Shown here one piece after another: positions 35,762 to 47,008 of a stretch of 64,000 bases of DNA (position 1 is its first letter; each line of letters opens with the position of its first letter). Made by a program: the position numbers and the translations under genes. The stretch covers positions 33,058,844 to 33,122,843 of the forward strand of contig NC_052613.1 of the NCBI RefSeq assembly GCF_016545825.1, given 5' to 3'. Source of the DNA: Eucalyptus grandis (lineage: Eukaryota > Streptophyta > Magnoliopsida > Myrtales > Myrtaceae). The notes below the pieces were generated by a model. The model was not told the origin of the DNA. It ran no database searches and saw only the letters and a list, made by a program, of their open reading frames with translations.

Positions 35762-36106
35762 GAAATAGAGAAAGACATTTGGATGGTTTCTACTGATAGC
35801 TTTCAGTGAAGTTAAATGGACAATTAGCAACAAAAGAGGAAACAAAGAGAAAACAACTAGAAACATCATGGTCATTTTGGAAGTAGACTTCTTCTCTAAT
35901 GCAATCTAAATAGTCGGACAAACAAGTACACATTGTTTCAAATTGTGAAATTAGTAAACGGTTTGCCATAGAATTACTAAACAATGCCCTAAGAGTCTGA
36001 GAGCCTTGTTTTCCAGATTTATTTTATATTTGGATTTGAAGAAACCATTCTTGATGTTTCTCGAGATTTTGAGCTGTTCCTAATGTGAAGTTCTTGGTCG
36101 TGTCAG

Positions 36107-36156
36107 GCTAAGTGGATGGCACCAAAAGTTCTCCGCAATGAACCGTTGAATGAAAT
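36107..36156 (+). pseudogene. Kinase pseudogene: WMAPE exon
   Basis: After a gtcag acceptor the exon encodes KWMAPKVLRNEPLNE and is followed by a gtgagt donor. It corresponds to the P+1 loop (EWMAPEVLRNEP in relatives). The usual APE Glu is Lys here, another sign of decay. No following kinase exon is seen. Confidence 0.82.
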
Positions 36157-37096
36157 GTGAGTTGTGCATATATGAGGTAGCTTCAATTATTTTGTCTAGA
36201 CTAAGTTTCTTAAGCTTGTGTCGCTTTAGAGTTTGCGATAGTCAAGCTTAAGCATTGCTGTGATCATATATTATAAGGAATATTTCAAATAAAGACTGAA
36301 GTGTAACTGTTTTCTGAAAAAAAAAAATTAAAAAAAAAGACCTAAAGTAGACTTCATCTCAAATAAGGGTCTGAAATGACAAACTTAGTCCCAAATATGA
36401 GCCTCAATTTTAAAGTCAGGCAAATCTTATTTGCAGCTAAGAGTATTTTCATCTAAGGATTTTTTTTGTTTTTGTTTTTCTTTTCTTTCTTTCATCGTCT
36501 TGCTTGCGCCTCCTCCTCCAGTTGCATCACCTCTTTCTTGACAACTACGTCAGACTCCTCATGCACGAGTTTGCACAGGTGCAAAACAATTTGAACAATT
36601 TAGGAAAAGAAGAAAATGGAAAGATATTCGAGAAGTCCTGCAATTTTCTAAAACTCAAATTGCATGCTTCAGTTTTGCAGCCTCCCCATCAGCAAACTTC
36701 AACGTGCGTTCTCTGCATTCTGCAATTTTGCGTCCTCATCCAGCACTATTCGATTTCAGCAGAAGCCAGATTGAAGTTATTCGCCACCAGTCACCTTCTC
36801 CGATGATGATGATAAACTTGATAATGGAGAAATATCCATAAATGGGTTTTGTTTTTATTCTTTTTGCTTGTAAGAACTTATCCTGGTAATCAGAGCAACA
36901 GTTTCATGTTCTCCTAGCCAATGAAATTGGCTATGCCGTGATAACTTTCACTCACACTTTCTAGGGAATGTTATGTTGGGTTTGGGTTGGATTATTCATA
37001 ACATTGATAGACGCAGCTTGCATTGAGGTGGAATATGTGGCTTCTCGGGAGGGTCCGATTGTGTAGCACATGCTAGTTATCTACAAAGGTTGCTAA
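36157..37096. other. Spacer after the kinase pseudogene
   Basis: AT-rich with an A-rich run at 36317-36340. The expected last kinase exons are not visible. A 100-residue plus-strand frame (36504-36806) has no recognisable motif. Confidence 0.45.
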
Positions 37097-37695
37097 GGCT
37101 GCGTTTGTTAAAAATGATTTCTGTTCCCTGAAACAAAAATTTCTATTTTTTTGTTCCTGGGAACAAAAATTTCTATTTTTTTGTTCCTGGGAACAAAAAA
37201 TGAGCAAAAATGCGTTTGTTTGCATTTTTGTTCCCAAAACACATCTAGAACATAAACAAGAAAAAAAAAAAGTTGTTTATTGTTTCGGAACACATTTTAA
37301 GAACACTTTTTTCTCTCTTTTTCTTCTTTTTTTCTTTCTTTTTTTCTTTGGCCGGTCGCCGGAGCGTCGCGGCCTCGGCGAGGCCGCCGGCCCTCGTCGC
37401 CCCGGTCGCCGGCCATGGCCGAGGCCACGACGGCCAAAAGAAGAAAGGAGAAAAAGGAAAAGAAAAAGAAAAAAAGAAAAAGAAAATAGAAAAAATAAAA
37501 TAAAAATATTTAAAAAATAAAAAAAATAAAAAAAAATTATATAAATTTACCAAACGTGTTTATATTCTTTTTATATTTCTATAACAGATTTATCAAACAC
37601 GTTTTTTGTTCAAAATTGTTCCCTGAAACAGAAATACTTTTTCTATTTCTTTCCTAGAAACAATTTTTAAAATGAAAATGTTACCAAACGCACCC
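37097..37695. mobile_element. Harbinger/Tourist-like non-autonomous element
   Basis: 599 bases with ends ggctgcgtttgttaa and, inverted, gggtgcgtttggtaac, flanked by TAA (37094-37096 and 37696-37698), as expected for PIF/Harbinger. Subterminal 'gttccctgaaaca' words occur at both sides, and 'aaatttctatttttttgttc' is tandemly repeated at the left. A GC-rich core (37351-37436) with CGGCGAGGCCG-type words is flanked by a T/C-rich tract on one side and an A/G-rich tract on the other. Confidence 0.82.
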
Positions 37696-37698
37696 TAA

Positions 37699-38148
37699 AT
37701 CATTCGACTCATAATTGAAGATATTCGTTGCTAGTAGCGATTCGAATAAGAGAGCACTCAATCTAAAAAACAGACGACTCTAGTTCCACAAATATAGAAA
37801 TAAATTTTCATCTCTAACTCTAAAATATTATCTTCATAGATTTTATGGAGAATAATAAGATGATTAAAATGGAAAATCGCTTAGAAATCCCCAAAATCGC
37901 ACATTTCACTGAACAAATTGGTGCACATGAATATCATAGGGATTCCTCAAAACACCTCTTATAAATTTGGCTTAGGGACTTCAATCTAGCTTCTTGTTGA
38001 GATTGATCATAGCTTGCGTGAGTACGAATTTGAGTTCAAGCATCGAAGAACGACGACAAGGACGAGCTAATGGATTACACTTTGCCATGATTGAGCACGA
38101 CCACAAGATGTTAGGGTCAAACTGAGTAAAGTGTCACATCTTGGCCCA
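37699..38148. other. Spacer, nothing recognised
   Basis: No gene or repeat identified. Confidence 0.4.
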
Positions 38149-38156
38149 CTTGTGCT

Positions 38157-39307
38157 TAGAGGTGTCAAACGGGTGGGTCTGGTCGGGTTTGGGCGAGTCA
38201 TTAATGGGTCGACCCAAATTGACCCATTGACCCATTTATGACTCATTTATGCCTAATGTAAATTTTTCGATCCATACTTGACCCGACCCATATTAATAAA
38301 ATATTTTCATATTTAACCAAATTTAAGGAAACTTATTCTTATTTTTTTAAAAAAAGATTATATTACTAAAAACTTCCAACCAATACAAATCCAATCAATA
38401 ATTTTTCAATTTTTTTATAATTTTTCAAAAAAATTATTTCATATATATATATATATGTATATATTAAAAATGGTATTGCTAAAATAGTTTTATACAACAC
38501 AAATTTAATGAACAATTTTTATAATTTTAAAATAATTATTTAAAAAAATTAAAATTATTTTTAAAATTATTTTTATTTTGATTTTTTAAATATAATTTTT
38601 AATTTTTAATTTTCTTTTTCTTTTTCTTTTTTCTTTTTGTTCTTCTTCTTCTTTGGCCGGCCACAGCGAGCCTCAAGCTTGCCCAACGCCGGCGAGCTCG
38701 AGTCTCGCCCCGGATCGGGTGAGGCTCAACCCCTCGCCCAATCTCGCCGGCAATCCGGCGAGGCTCAAGCCTCGCCGGATGTTGGGCGAGCTCGAGCTCA
38801 CCCCTCGTCGGATCTGGCAAGGCTCGAGCCTCGCCCGGCTGGCGAGTTCAAGTCTCGCTAGATCGGCTAGGCTCGAGTCTCGCCGGGCGTCGTGAGGCCT
38901 TCGCCTCGCCGTTTGGCGAGCTCGAGCTCACCCGATGCCGGCGAGCCGGAGGCTCACCTAGCCAATCGCCGGCCATCACTATGCCGGCGATCGGATGGCC
39001 GGGCGACCGGAGGAAGAAGAAAGAAAAAGAAAATAAAAGAAAATTAAAATAAAAAATAATTATAATTTCGGTTTTTATAAAAAAAAAAATATTTTATAAA
39101 GTTAAAGAGAAAAGAGAGAGATTGTGAGGTTTTGAGTGAAAATAAATATGTTCATTTTTAATAGGTTGATAAATGGGTCTTAAATGGGTCTGCTCTTTAA
39201 CCCATTTAAGACCCATATATCTCAGTCTTTTTATTTTTAAAACCCATTATGGGTGTTTTAGGAAGTAAGGCTTGACCCATTAACGACCCATTTAAATATA
39301 ACCTCTA
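38157..39307. mobile_element. hAT-like non-autonomous element with GC-rich core
   Basis: About 1.15 kb. The ends are inverted (tagaggt... / ...acctcta), and subterminal regions are packed with gacccatt/aatgggtc words on both sides in opposite orientation. The flanking octamers are similar (cttgtgct / ctcatgct), consistent with a decayed 8-bp duplication. The core (38651-39016) is GC-rich with repeated gaggctcaagcctcgcc-like palindromic words, again bordered by T/C-rich and A/G-rich tracts. Long frames in the core are compositional. Confidence 0.75.
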
Positions 39308-39600
39308 CTCATGCTCGATCTAGGGCTTGGATAGATCTCCATCTTTTCACAAAGGTACTGGAATTGCTGTTGAGGGCACTAACGGGGGAGGTTGAGGGCG
39401 TCAATGGTGAGGTTGATAGGGAAGATAGAGATGGACTCTACAGAACGCGATCTAGAGAGCGAAGAAGGTGGAGACACGAGGACGATGAAGAAAAGAAAGG
39501 GGAAAGAAATAAAAGAAGAAATGACAAAAAAAAGGTCTTTAGAAGGAAATACCCTAGCTACAATTAAGATTTGGCTAGCTTGTAAGTTGAGATTGACTAA

Positions 39601-40439
39601 GGCACTTTGTATGGCAATGTTTTTTTTTTTTTTTTTTTTTGGTCTTGGAGGAAACCGGCTTGCACCGACAGCCGCGCCATAAACCCCTGGTGACACTTAA
39701 GCGGAGGACCCACCACCCCGAGTCACACTTAATACACCTAGCGCCTCCCTAGGTTTTGAACCATTCACCTCTTCGTTGAGGATCGTAGAGTCTTAGCTGA
39801 GCCACCGCGGCCGGTGGTACTGTATGGCAATGTTCCTGTTTCTTTGTTCTTTTGTTTTTTGGTTCCCCATTCCTCGAAATAGAAAAAAATAGAAATTTAT
39901 TTGGTAACATCAATTAATTTTTCTATTATCCAAAACAGAAAAATAGCTTTGGAATAGATTTAGAACATAAATAATAAGTAGAAACAAATAACTTCTTATT
40001 TCCGGAAACAATTTTTATAAATAAGCCATTTTCTTTCCTTTTTTTTTTTTTTTCCTTTTCGTCTTCTTCCTTGATGTCTGCTGCCCCTGTTGTCCCTCGC
40101 CGTCCTCCATCGTTGCCCATTGCCCCTCACTATCCTCTACCGTCGCCCACTGCTGGTCACCGGTATCGCCTGCTGGTGGTCACCGATTGCTAGCGGCCGT
40201 CCGCTAGTCACAAGCTAAAGGAGGAGAAAGAAGAAGAATAGAGGGGAAAAAAATCTTTTCAATTAATTAAAAAAATTCTATGGCATAAAAAATGCCTTCT
40301 TATTCTTTTTAATTTTGAGAACAGATTTTTATGTAGTTACTAAACATGTTCTTTCACTTAGAAATTGTTAAGAATAGAAATATAAAAGGACTATTTCTAT
40401 AAATAAATAAATAAAAACTAAACGCACTCTAAGTTAATC
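39601..40439. mobile_element. Harbinger/Tourist-like element interrupted by a SINE
   Basis: This is the same family as 37097-37695: flanking TAA (39598-39600 and 40440-40442), a right end ..aaacgcactc, and a left end ggcactttgta that is a mutated form of the consensus. Without the 199-bp SINE and its duplication it would be about 626 bases, close to its relative. The core (40060-40215) is moderately GC-rich. Confidence 0.72.
39622..39820 (-). mobile_element. tRNA-derived SINE
   Basis: Minus-strand insertion: a poly(A) tail appears as a T-run at 39622-39641. The head reads GGCCGCGGTGGCTCAGCTAAG (A box) followed about 40 bases on by GGTTCAAAACC (B box), the split RNA polymerase III promoter. 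The 14-bp target duplication tgtatggcaatgtt occurs at 39608-39621 and 39821-39834. It carries no coding sequence. It landed in the left arm of the Harbinger-like element. Confidence 0.92.
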
Positions 40440-40558
40440 ACTTCAGCCTCTTATTTGATACAATATCACTTGAGGTCCTTTTTTTGAAAATCATCATCAT
40501 CATTTTTTTGCATTAATATATAAAACCCCAAATTTTATTTGAGTTTTGAGCCTCGCAC

Positions 40559-40735
40559 ATGTTGGCTGGAGTCAGAGTCCCGTTCTTTCTGCCAACACCC
40601 GGCCACGTCTGTTCAAGACGCTTCCTCAATTCCTCCTCCGACTCCCTCTCTCCGAGCCCGACATCGTTCGTTTCGTACCTCAAGGACTGCAAATCCCTCC
40701 GCGAACTCAAGCAAATTTACGCCGGGGTCATTTAA
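40559..40735 (+). pseudogene. PPR-protein N-terminal fragment
   Basis: A 58-codon frame begins MLAGVRVPFFLPTPGHVCSR and ends SFVSYLKDCKSLRELKQIYA followed by GVI and a stop. A Ser/Arg-rich, organelle-targeting-like leader followed by 'L..CkSl.eLKQIhA' is the typical beginning of plant PLS/E-class pentatricopeptide-repeat proteins. No PPR repeats follow in any frame, so this is a 5' fragment or decayed copy. PPR proteins act on organellar RNA. Alternative: chance similarity, though the LRELKQI signature argues against it. Confidence 0.55.
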
Positions 40736-40919
40736 CAAGAAGATATTAGACATGATGTCATGCAATGGAAGGAGACGGCACCTCGTTTTCCTTTTCAATT
40801 TTTTTTTCCCATTGACCGGGCTACTGCGACTTGTACATAGCCGGATGGTAACATTGAGTGCTGGAGTAAGTGGCCATATTGGGCTATGGTGTCATTTAAA
40901 ATTCACACATAACTAGTGT

Positions 40920-41420
40920 TGCAGGGGTCGATTACGGGGGCATGAGCGTGAGCTTGCAATTGTCATCGGTAGGGTCATAATTGCGGTTGAGAGATCCATC
41001 AAGATAAGATTTACAAGTGATCTCAATGGCGATAACTAGCATTGCTCATCTGATTGCTATGAGCGGGTTTGTGATTATGGCAATTCCTTTTCATTAATCT
41101 TTTTTCTTTTGCCGAGTGATAAGAAAGATGGTGAGGCTGAGCAAGACAAGAATAGACACCCCGTCCGAGTGAAAGAAAAAAAAAACATGTAAATATCGAG
41201 CAAGAAGTGCTGTTAGTGCATTGTGGAAATTAGCTTTTAATCAACAATTAGGTCTTTGGCCAAAAACGAATGGATACAACGTCAGATTCAAGATGTTCCT
41301 CATGGAAATTAACTTTTACGTGATGGTACTTTTTAGGACTTGCGCAATCATCTTCTTTATTGGTAACTTTTGCAAGATTCATGTTGAATATGATCGAAGG
41401 GCTCCTTAGAATGAAGAGTA
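40920..41420. repeat. Dispersed repeats (two kinds)
   Basis: 40930-41170 resembles 11580-11790. 41215-41410 resembles the repeat at 3600-3827 and 13640-13870 (phrases 'tggaaattaacttttac' and 'ggtaacttttgcaag'). Both are non-coding. Confidence 0.5.
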
Positions 41421-43439
41421 GTGAACTATTTAAGAACAACACACCTTTTCATGCCCTTGAAGAGAAGCTGGTAAAGTAAAATTCGCACCATTTTGTGAAG
41501 TTTGTCCAAGTCTGCCGTGGACCTGAGGTATACTGTAATAAGTCAGATAGCCCAAGTACTACGAACTGCATAAGAAAAGGCACTTGCACTTGCAACGAGT
41601 TTTAAAGTATGTCAACTAGTGCCCCCAGTAATATATTAGACGAATGATGACAGCTTCAACGAACTAGGACAAGAAACCCCAGACTCAACTACTCTGGACA
41701 TTCTCAGGAACAGATTCTAATAAACCGGAGTACGAGAGATAAAGCAATGAAAAGATATGGCAAGGAACAATATCAAACAGGACATTTGAAGAGACTTTGG
41801 ATAGCTTAAACTTCCAGAAAATGGATCTTTGTTTTCTAAACTGGGAACAGAGAAATATTATTCCAATAGTGGTCCTAGAATCAACAGATTCCTCAGCATG
41901 GATAATCAGATAACCAGGTTTCTCAATCCTACTTATAAATTTTTATGAAGAGGCAACAGGGTCGAACTCCGAATTTTGCTTTGTGACTATCTGAAGGAAA
42001 TATAAAGAAGAAGATGCGTCGGACAAGATATAGATGGCTTGCATTTGTACTTCACTGAAACCAAGTGCATGGAAAATGACACGTTCATATATGATTTAGG
42101 AGTAAATTCCCTCGACCAAACACAGCTACCTTATCCTGGGACTCAGAAATAACGTTTTGCTGCGCAATATCTTATTATATATTGATTATGTTAAATTGTG
42201 GACATTTGACTAGTACAGAGATATGCAGCACTTTAAGTGCAAACATGTCATGGAAATGACTATAGTGCTTTAAGTTTGTGAGCTATTTGATGTATTTTAC
42301 GAACTCGTTGGAAACAATGGAATGGTCAGATTATTAGGAACTCTTAAGATGCCCAGATGACATTTTTCCATAGCTAGGAGAGCATTACTTCCTAATCAAA
42401 TTAAAAAACAATTGATGGTCCATATTGGCACTTATGGAAAGAGCTATGAGGATGAAGCACCAAAAAAGCAATGAATACAACTAAAACTGCAACGAGAGGA
42501 CAAGAGCAGAATTCAAACTTTATCTGACAATAACAACTAGCAAGTGAGCTTTTCTTCTTCATACTAGCCATCCAATGAACACATGAAATTGCAATAGGCT
42601 CCACACCTGAGTGATCCTTCGATCATCTGCTTTTGCAGTGGACTTATCTAAAATAGGAAAATTGCGAAGCAATTAGATCACCTTCAATCAACTAGCTTAC
42701 TTTCCTTACATGTCAATATTGTACTCCATCTGTGAGCATATTGGATTTCGGATATCTCTCTTTTTCCTAATATGTGGCTCAACCGCCAGGGGAGAGGAGT
42801 GAGTTAAATGCAGGTACCATCGTGATCTGTGAATCTCAGAAAGCTGGGGCGAGGGGTTTATGAAGGAATTCTACAGTAAACTGGATCCAATGCCTTTTTC
42901 TCTCTTTCATGGTTTGACGATATTTTAGCTTGAACTCATTACAATTTAGAGAGACTCTTATTAGAATGGGCGATACTACTATTGTGGTAAAAACACAGGA
43001 ATATTAGAATGGCATCAAATATGTACAAATTTTTTTTCTTAGTACCCACAAAAGTAAATCGGCAAGAAATAACATTAGAAAAGCAGCACATCATATAAAC
43101 TCACCTTTCAATGAGGCCTACTCTTTTTGTCCAAGAGACACAAAGTTAGAAGCAGAAGAAAAAGAATGACTAAACAACACTTTATATTTAGTCTCATATT
43201 TTCCACAAGAATACAATGACCATATCACGCGATATCTAATTAATTGATTATGTACCATCAAGCCACAAATGCAGGCGAAGTAATATCTATGTATCTCTAT
43301 GTTATGAACTCAAGTAAAACAACTGAACAATAGACAACTAAAGTAACTTAAGTTATGATAATTTGAGTAGGATATTACTTGCCAATCCATGTGATCATAG
43401 TACTTTGGACTCTCAAGAGCTGTGGTTCTAACTTTGTAA
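41421..43439. other. Intergenic DNA, nothing recognised
   Basis: AT-rich, with no coding frame of note on either strand. Confidence 0.45.
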
Positions 43440-43788
43440 ATAAAGTGTCCGCTAAGAAGATTGGATGAAACTAATCATCCTGGCATGGACATCCCTAATG
43501 TTTCAAAAGCAGGAGTCAATATCAATACCCTGTAAAATGAGAGAAGGACATACGAAGCTATGATAGTCATCACAATGCTCATTCAAGAATCGAGAAGGTC
43601 AATGTTTCAACAAGCCAAAACAAATTTGGATTCTGCACCTGTCAAACAAACAGTCGCCATTATTTATATTTAACCAGAAAATGAACTAACACTACATCTT
43701 GCGCATTCTCAAAACAATGTCAAAGATGTTAGTATACTCCTAAAAGGTATAAACAAGATCACGCTCAAGGAGGGAAAATCAGTCAATA

Positions 43789-44091
43789 TAAACTTTAATG
43801 TCGATGCCGCTAAAATCAGAGACTGAACTATTGCTTTGATTTAGTATAGGAAGCGGTGCGCACATCAGCTTCCCTCGCCCAGTCGGCCAAAATCTGGCCT
43901 ATGGCCAAACATCCAATTATGTCCAATCGAGACTTGAGTACAGCTTTGACGTCCTTACAGTTGGTACCCGCAACAGCAACCTGCTTGCACGTGGCCCTGT
44001 GAATCAATGAAGTTGAGACAAAGTGCTTGGAGATAAAAACATCTAGCATGAACGGCTCCATGTAGGCTATGGTGTACTGTGTGAAGGACAT
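43789..44091 (-). pseudogene. uL18-family (ribosomal L18p/L5e-type) pseudogene, copy 1
   Basis: From ATG at 44091 the minus-strand frame gives YMEPFMLDVFISKHFVSTSL, then THR-like 'IHRATCKQVAVAGTNCKDVK' and AVLKSRLDI, then ADWAREADVRTASYT, matching the conserved middle of plant organellar-type uL18 proteins ('HRVTSKQVAVAGTNSKDIKA'). A stop at about 43828 interrupts it. The natural C-terminus GIDIKVYID and a stop follow at 43789-43815 after a deletion. In intact homologues this protein binds 5S rRNA or belongs to the uL18 superfamily of organelle ribosomes. Here it is a broken duplicate, unlikely to be functional. Confidence 0.75.
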
Positions 44092-45020
44092 TTGCCTATT
44101 CGAATTTTTGGACTTTTCCCCTTTTGGTAATTGTATGGCCAGCTATTGTTATCATCCAAATAATCTTCAACTCCAAAGAAACTTCTTGGTGCTAAATGAG
44201 GCTGTTCAGACAAATAGTGTCGAGCTTACCAGCCAGCACTATCTTAGGACATGAAGGACCTAGGAGAGTACTATAAAAATTAAAAACAAAATACTAAAGT
44301 CTTAACCACTAAACATTGTCACCTAAAAGCCAATATGCATACAATATCCCTACACAGTTCGATTAAGGATAGAGCAACCCCACATTCAATTGATTATCTG
44401 CTCAACCATTATGCTGCACCAGTAATATTATCAAGGAAATCACAGAGAGAGGACATCGCAAACTAGTAAAAGAATCAGATATTCAATGAATTCACCTACC
44501 CACTGTGGATACCACATATCGGCACAAAGACACCATGTCGAGAAGAATCAACACCACACCACGCACTAGAACACTATTAGTGCACAGGTTATGAAAAGCT
44601 TGCTTCAACCTCTTGCTACAGGAGACACCTTTCTAGCATCTAAAAGCAGCCACTTTGATCATAGCTGCATAAATAATTGTCTGCTAAAAGAAGATGGATG
44701 AAACTAACCCTCCTCTCGTGGACATCCATAATGCTCCAAAAGCTGGAGTCGATGCAGCACCATGTAAAATTGGAGAAATATATGTGAAGCTATGATAGCC
44801 ATCAGAATGCCCTTATTCAAGAATCTAGAAGGTAAATGTTTCTACAAAGCCAAAACAAAATCTGATTCTGCTACTGAAACAAGTAGTCACAGTAATCTAT
44901 ATGTAACTGGCAAATGAACCAACACTACATTCTGCATATTCTCAATACAATGTCAAAGATGTCAGTATATTTCCATTAGGAGTAGTGCATACAAACAAGA
45001 TCATGCTCAAGGAGGGAAAA

Positions 45021-45361
45021 TCAGTCAAGATAAACTTCAGTATCGATGCCACTGTTAATCAGAGACTGAACTATTGCTCTGATTTTTCCTTCAAACTTGT
45101 CCCTCTCTCTTGGAGTATAGGAAGCAGCACACACATCAGCTTCCCTCGCCTGGTTTGCCAAAATCTGCCTTTGGCCAAACATGCCGGTATGTCCAATCAA
45201 GACATCAGCACGGCTCTAATGTCTTTAGAATTGGTAACTGCAACAGCGCCCTGCTTGCTCCTGAACCTGTGAGTGAGTGAAGTAGAGACGAAGTGCTTGG
45301 AGATGACAACATCTAGCGTGAACAGCTCCATGTAGGCTACGTTGCGCTGCTTGAAGGACAT
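45021..45361 (-). pseudogene. uL18-family (ribosomal L18p/L5e-type) pseudogene, copy 2
   Basis: From ATG at 45361 the minus strand reads MSFKQRNVAYMELFTLDVVI, then SKHFVSTSLTHR and VTNSKDIRAVL, followed by an in-frame TGA. Further on a frameshift occurs, and then a long clean tail: YTPRERDKFEGKIRAIVQSL then INSGIDTEVYLD and stop. This copy keeps the C-terminal segment that copy 1 has lost, while copy 1 keeps a more intact centre. Together they define a full-length ancestral gene of roughly 115 codons. Both lie just downstream of the NLR 3' end on the same strand. Confidence 0.78.
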
Positions 45362-45790
45362 GCGTTATTTGGATTCTTGGACTTCATGCCCTTTTGGTTA
45401 GTGCATGCCACTATTTTCATCATCCAAATAGTCCAACTCCAAAGAAACTTTTGCCTAAAAGCCAACATTCATACAAAATATCTATACAATCTGACAAATG
45501 TTAAGTAACTTCCACATTCAATTGATTATTTGCTCAACCATTCTGCTACACCGGTACCATCATCAAGGAAATGACATAGAGAAGACATCCCAAGCTAGCA
45601 AAAGAATGATAAATTCAATGAAGCACCTATTGTGAATACCAATGTCAGCACTAAGACACCATGTCAAGAGGCATCAACACTGTGCACTAGAACATTATTA
45701 GTGCACACGTTGCAAAAAGCTTGCTTCAACATCCTACAACGGGAGACACTTTCTAGCAAATGAAAGTAGCCACTTCGATCGCAGCGAGCA

Positions 45791-46156
45791 TGACACCTGA
45801 CAGAAAAAAACGTTGTCCGTAAGACACTCATTAAATTTAACGAGAGAAGTGGACAAGCTCACAGCCCCATATAACAAAACCTCACAATCTTCGAAGCTGC
45901 ACTAACAGAGGCTATGCTGAGCAATTCATCAAACACCTAGAATGCAAGGGTGAGTAAGTGCTCAAAAGCCCCTAATTATCGAATCGTGTGACAATTCCTT
46001 TAAAACCTAGTCGAACTTTCTTTTCAGAAAGACTGACTTCATATGAGCCAATATAGAATTCGAAGAATGCAAATTTCTTCCTTATGACACTAGATTCAGG
46101 CAAACATGATTAGGCACACAGATTTACCTGTCTTGCTAAATTCGGAGTGCATCATT
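45791..46156. other. Region downstream of the NLR stop codon
   Basis: Probably includes the NLR 3' untranslated region. I see no definite polyadenylation signal that I would commit to. Confidence 0.4.
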
Positions 46157-47008
46157 TCAAGCCGATAAGGTTCGAATGGTGGTATTAAGGTCGCCCTCCC
46201 AACGCCATTCATCACCCACGTAGGAGAGGAGTACTTTATCTAGGTTCGGTGTCCTCAAGGCACCCTTGCAGAATATATTCATCTTGGGGCACTTCATGAC
46301 GACGGGACTCCACAGCGATGGGAATTTGAAGGTGCAATTAGTGGTGGAGAAGCTCTCAAGGCTTGGTAAACCATCAAGTGTCAACCATTGCAGCATGGGG
46401 AAAGAGATCTCCTCCACTCCATTTCCATCATCTGTCACCACGTCTTCCATCGCACCACAATTTATTAGTATTAGCCGAGTAAGGTGCGCCAGACTTGTCA
46501 CTGTTGAGCAAGTCCCCAAATGAACTAAACCAACGCAATCGCGTATTTCCAAACTCGTCAATCTTTGGAATGAAGTCGGGGATGGAAGTATGATCGATAA
46601 ACTCGGGCACTCCTTAACCCACAGAACTTCAATCTGTTTGAGAATTTCAGCCATCAAGGAACCATCTTTCCAAACTTGCTTCAGGTTGCGCAGCTTATAC
46701 AAGTCTAGTTGCCTAAGATTTCGCAGTGCCTGGAGAGGTTTTTCCATGTCAGTTAGTTCTCCATAGGGAGTCGCTCCCCCATGTCCAGACAAATCTTCTG
46801 GAAATATCTCCTCAAAGGAACTACATATCACATTAAGCGATTCTAGATTGGGGAATCTGTGGAGAAGGAAGTTGGAAGGAAAAGCGACATTTTCATCATG
46901 GTAGCATGCCAAACCCAGCTCTTTGAGATTGTGGAAGACGTAATGCTGCGGCATCATCATGATAACATCCTCCATCGTCAATGTCAATCCCTCCAAGTGA
47001 GAAATGAC
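46157..47008 (-). CDS. NLR exon 7: C-terminal LRR module and stop
   Basis: After a CCCGCAG acceptor it reads VISHLEGLTLTMEDVIMMM, then NLKELGLACYHDENVAFPS and LRR units (LRQLDLYKLRNLKQVWKDGS, LTRLILINCGAMEDVV, SLWSPVVMKCPKMNIF), ending GDLNTTIRTLSA and TGA. 283 codons. It closes the solenoid; the ending 'F..GDLN.TI..L' resembles the C-termini of At4g27190-like NLRs. An intact, undisturbed last exon argues that the gene or a recent ancestor was under selection. Confidence 0.85.
   Translation of the reverse strand, partial: VISHLEGLTLTMEDVIMMMPQHYVFHNLKELGLACYHDENVAFPSNFLLHRFPNLESLNVICSSFEEIFPEDLSGHGGATPYGELTDMEKPLQALRNLRQLDLYKLRNLKQVWKDGSLMAEILKQIEVLWVKECPSLSIILPSPTSFQRLTSLEIRDCVGLVHLGTCSTVTSLAHLTRLILINCGAMEDVVTDDGNGVEEISFPMLQWLTLDGLPSLESFSTTNCTFKFPSLWSPVVMKCPKMNIFCKGALRTPNLDKVLLSYVGDEWRWEGDLNTTIRTLSA

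Larger units (their letters stand above)
20480..36156 (+). pseudogene. Raf-like MAPKKK (EDR1/CTR1-type) pseudogene, split by two retroelements
   Basis: Exon-sized blocks spell a Raf-subfamily plant kinase in order: N-terminal region and start of the kinase (20480-20907), glycine loop (21271-21311), VAVKK lysine (about 22271-22336), RRLRHPNVVLFMGAV (23142-23242), GSLYSIIHRP (23344-23423), HRDLKSPN (23517-23616), CDFGLS (32709-32776), KWMAPKVLRNEP (36107-36156). Intron borders are largely intact. It is a pseudogene because of a frameshift near 20815, a TAG in place of the conserved Trp after LLVDKN, the Copia element and solo LTR in the locus, and absence of the C-lobe after 36156. Intact homologues phosphorylate MAP2Ks in defence or ethylene signalling. 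Without the inserts the locus spans about 4 kb. Confidence 0.88.
43440..45790. repeat. Tandem duplication, two units of about 1.2 kb
   Basis: 43480-44660 and 44675-45790 are colinear: shared are the segment after 'gattggatgaaacta', the whole uL18-like block and the 'gacaccatgtc..aag..atcaacac' segment. The period is about 1.19 kb. Divergence is considerable, so the duplication is old. Confidence 0.85.

Noticed and set aside
38599..38895. Three overlapping frames in the hAT-like core
   Set aside because: Compositional; built from repeated gaggctcaagcctcgcc-like words in both orientations.
39780..39820. tRNA-like A and B boxes as a tRNA gene
   Set aside because: A long A-tail and target-site duplication show a SINE; no cloverleaf can be completed.
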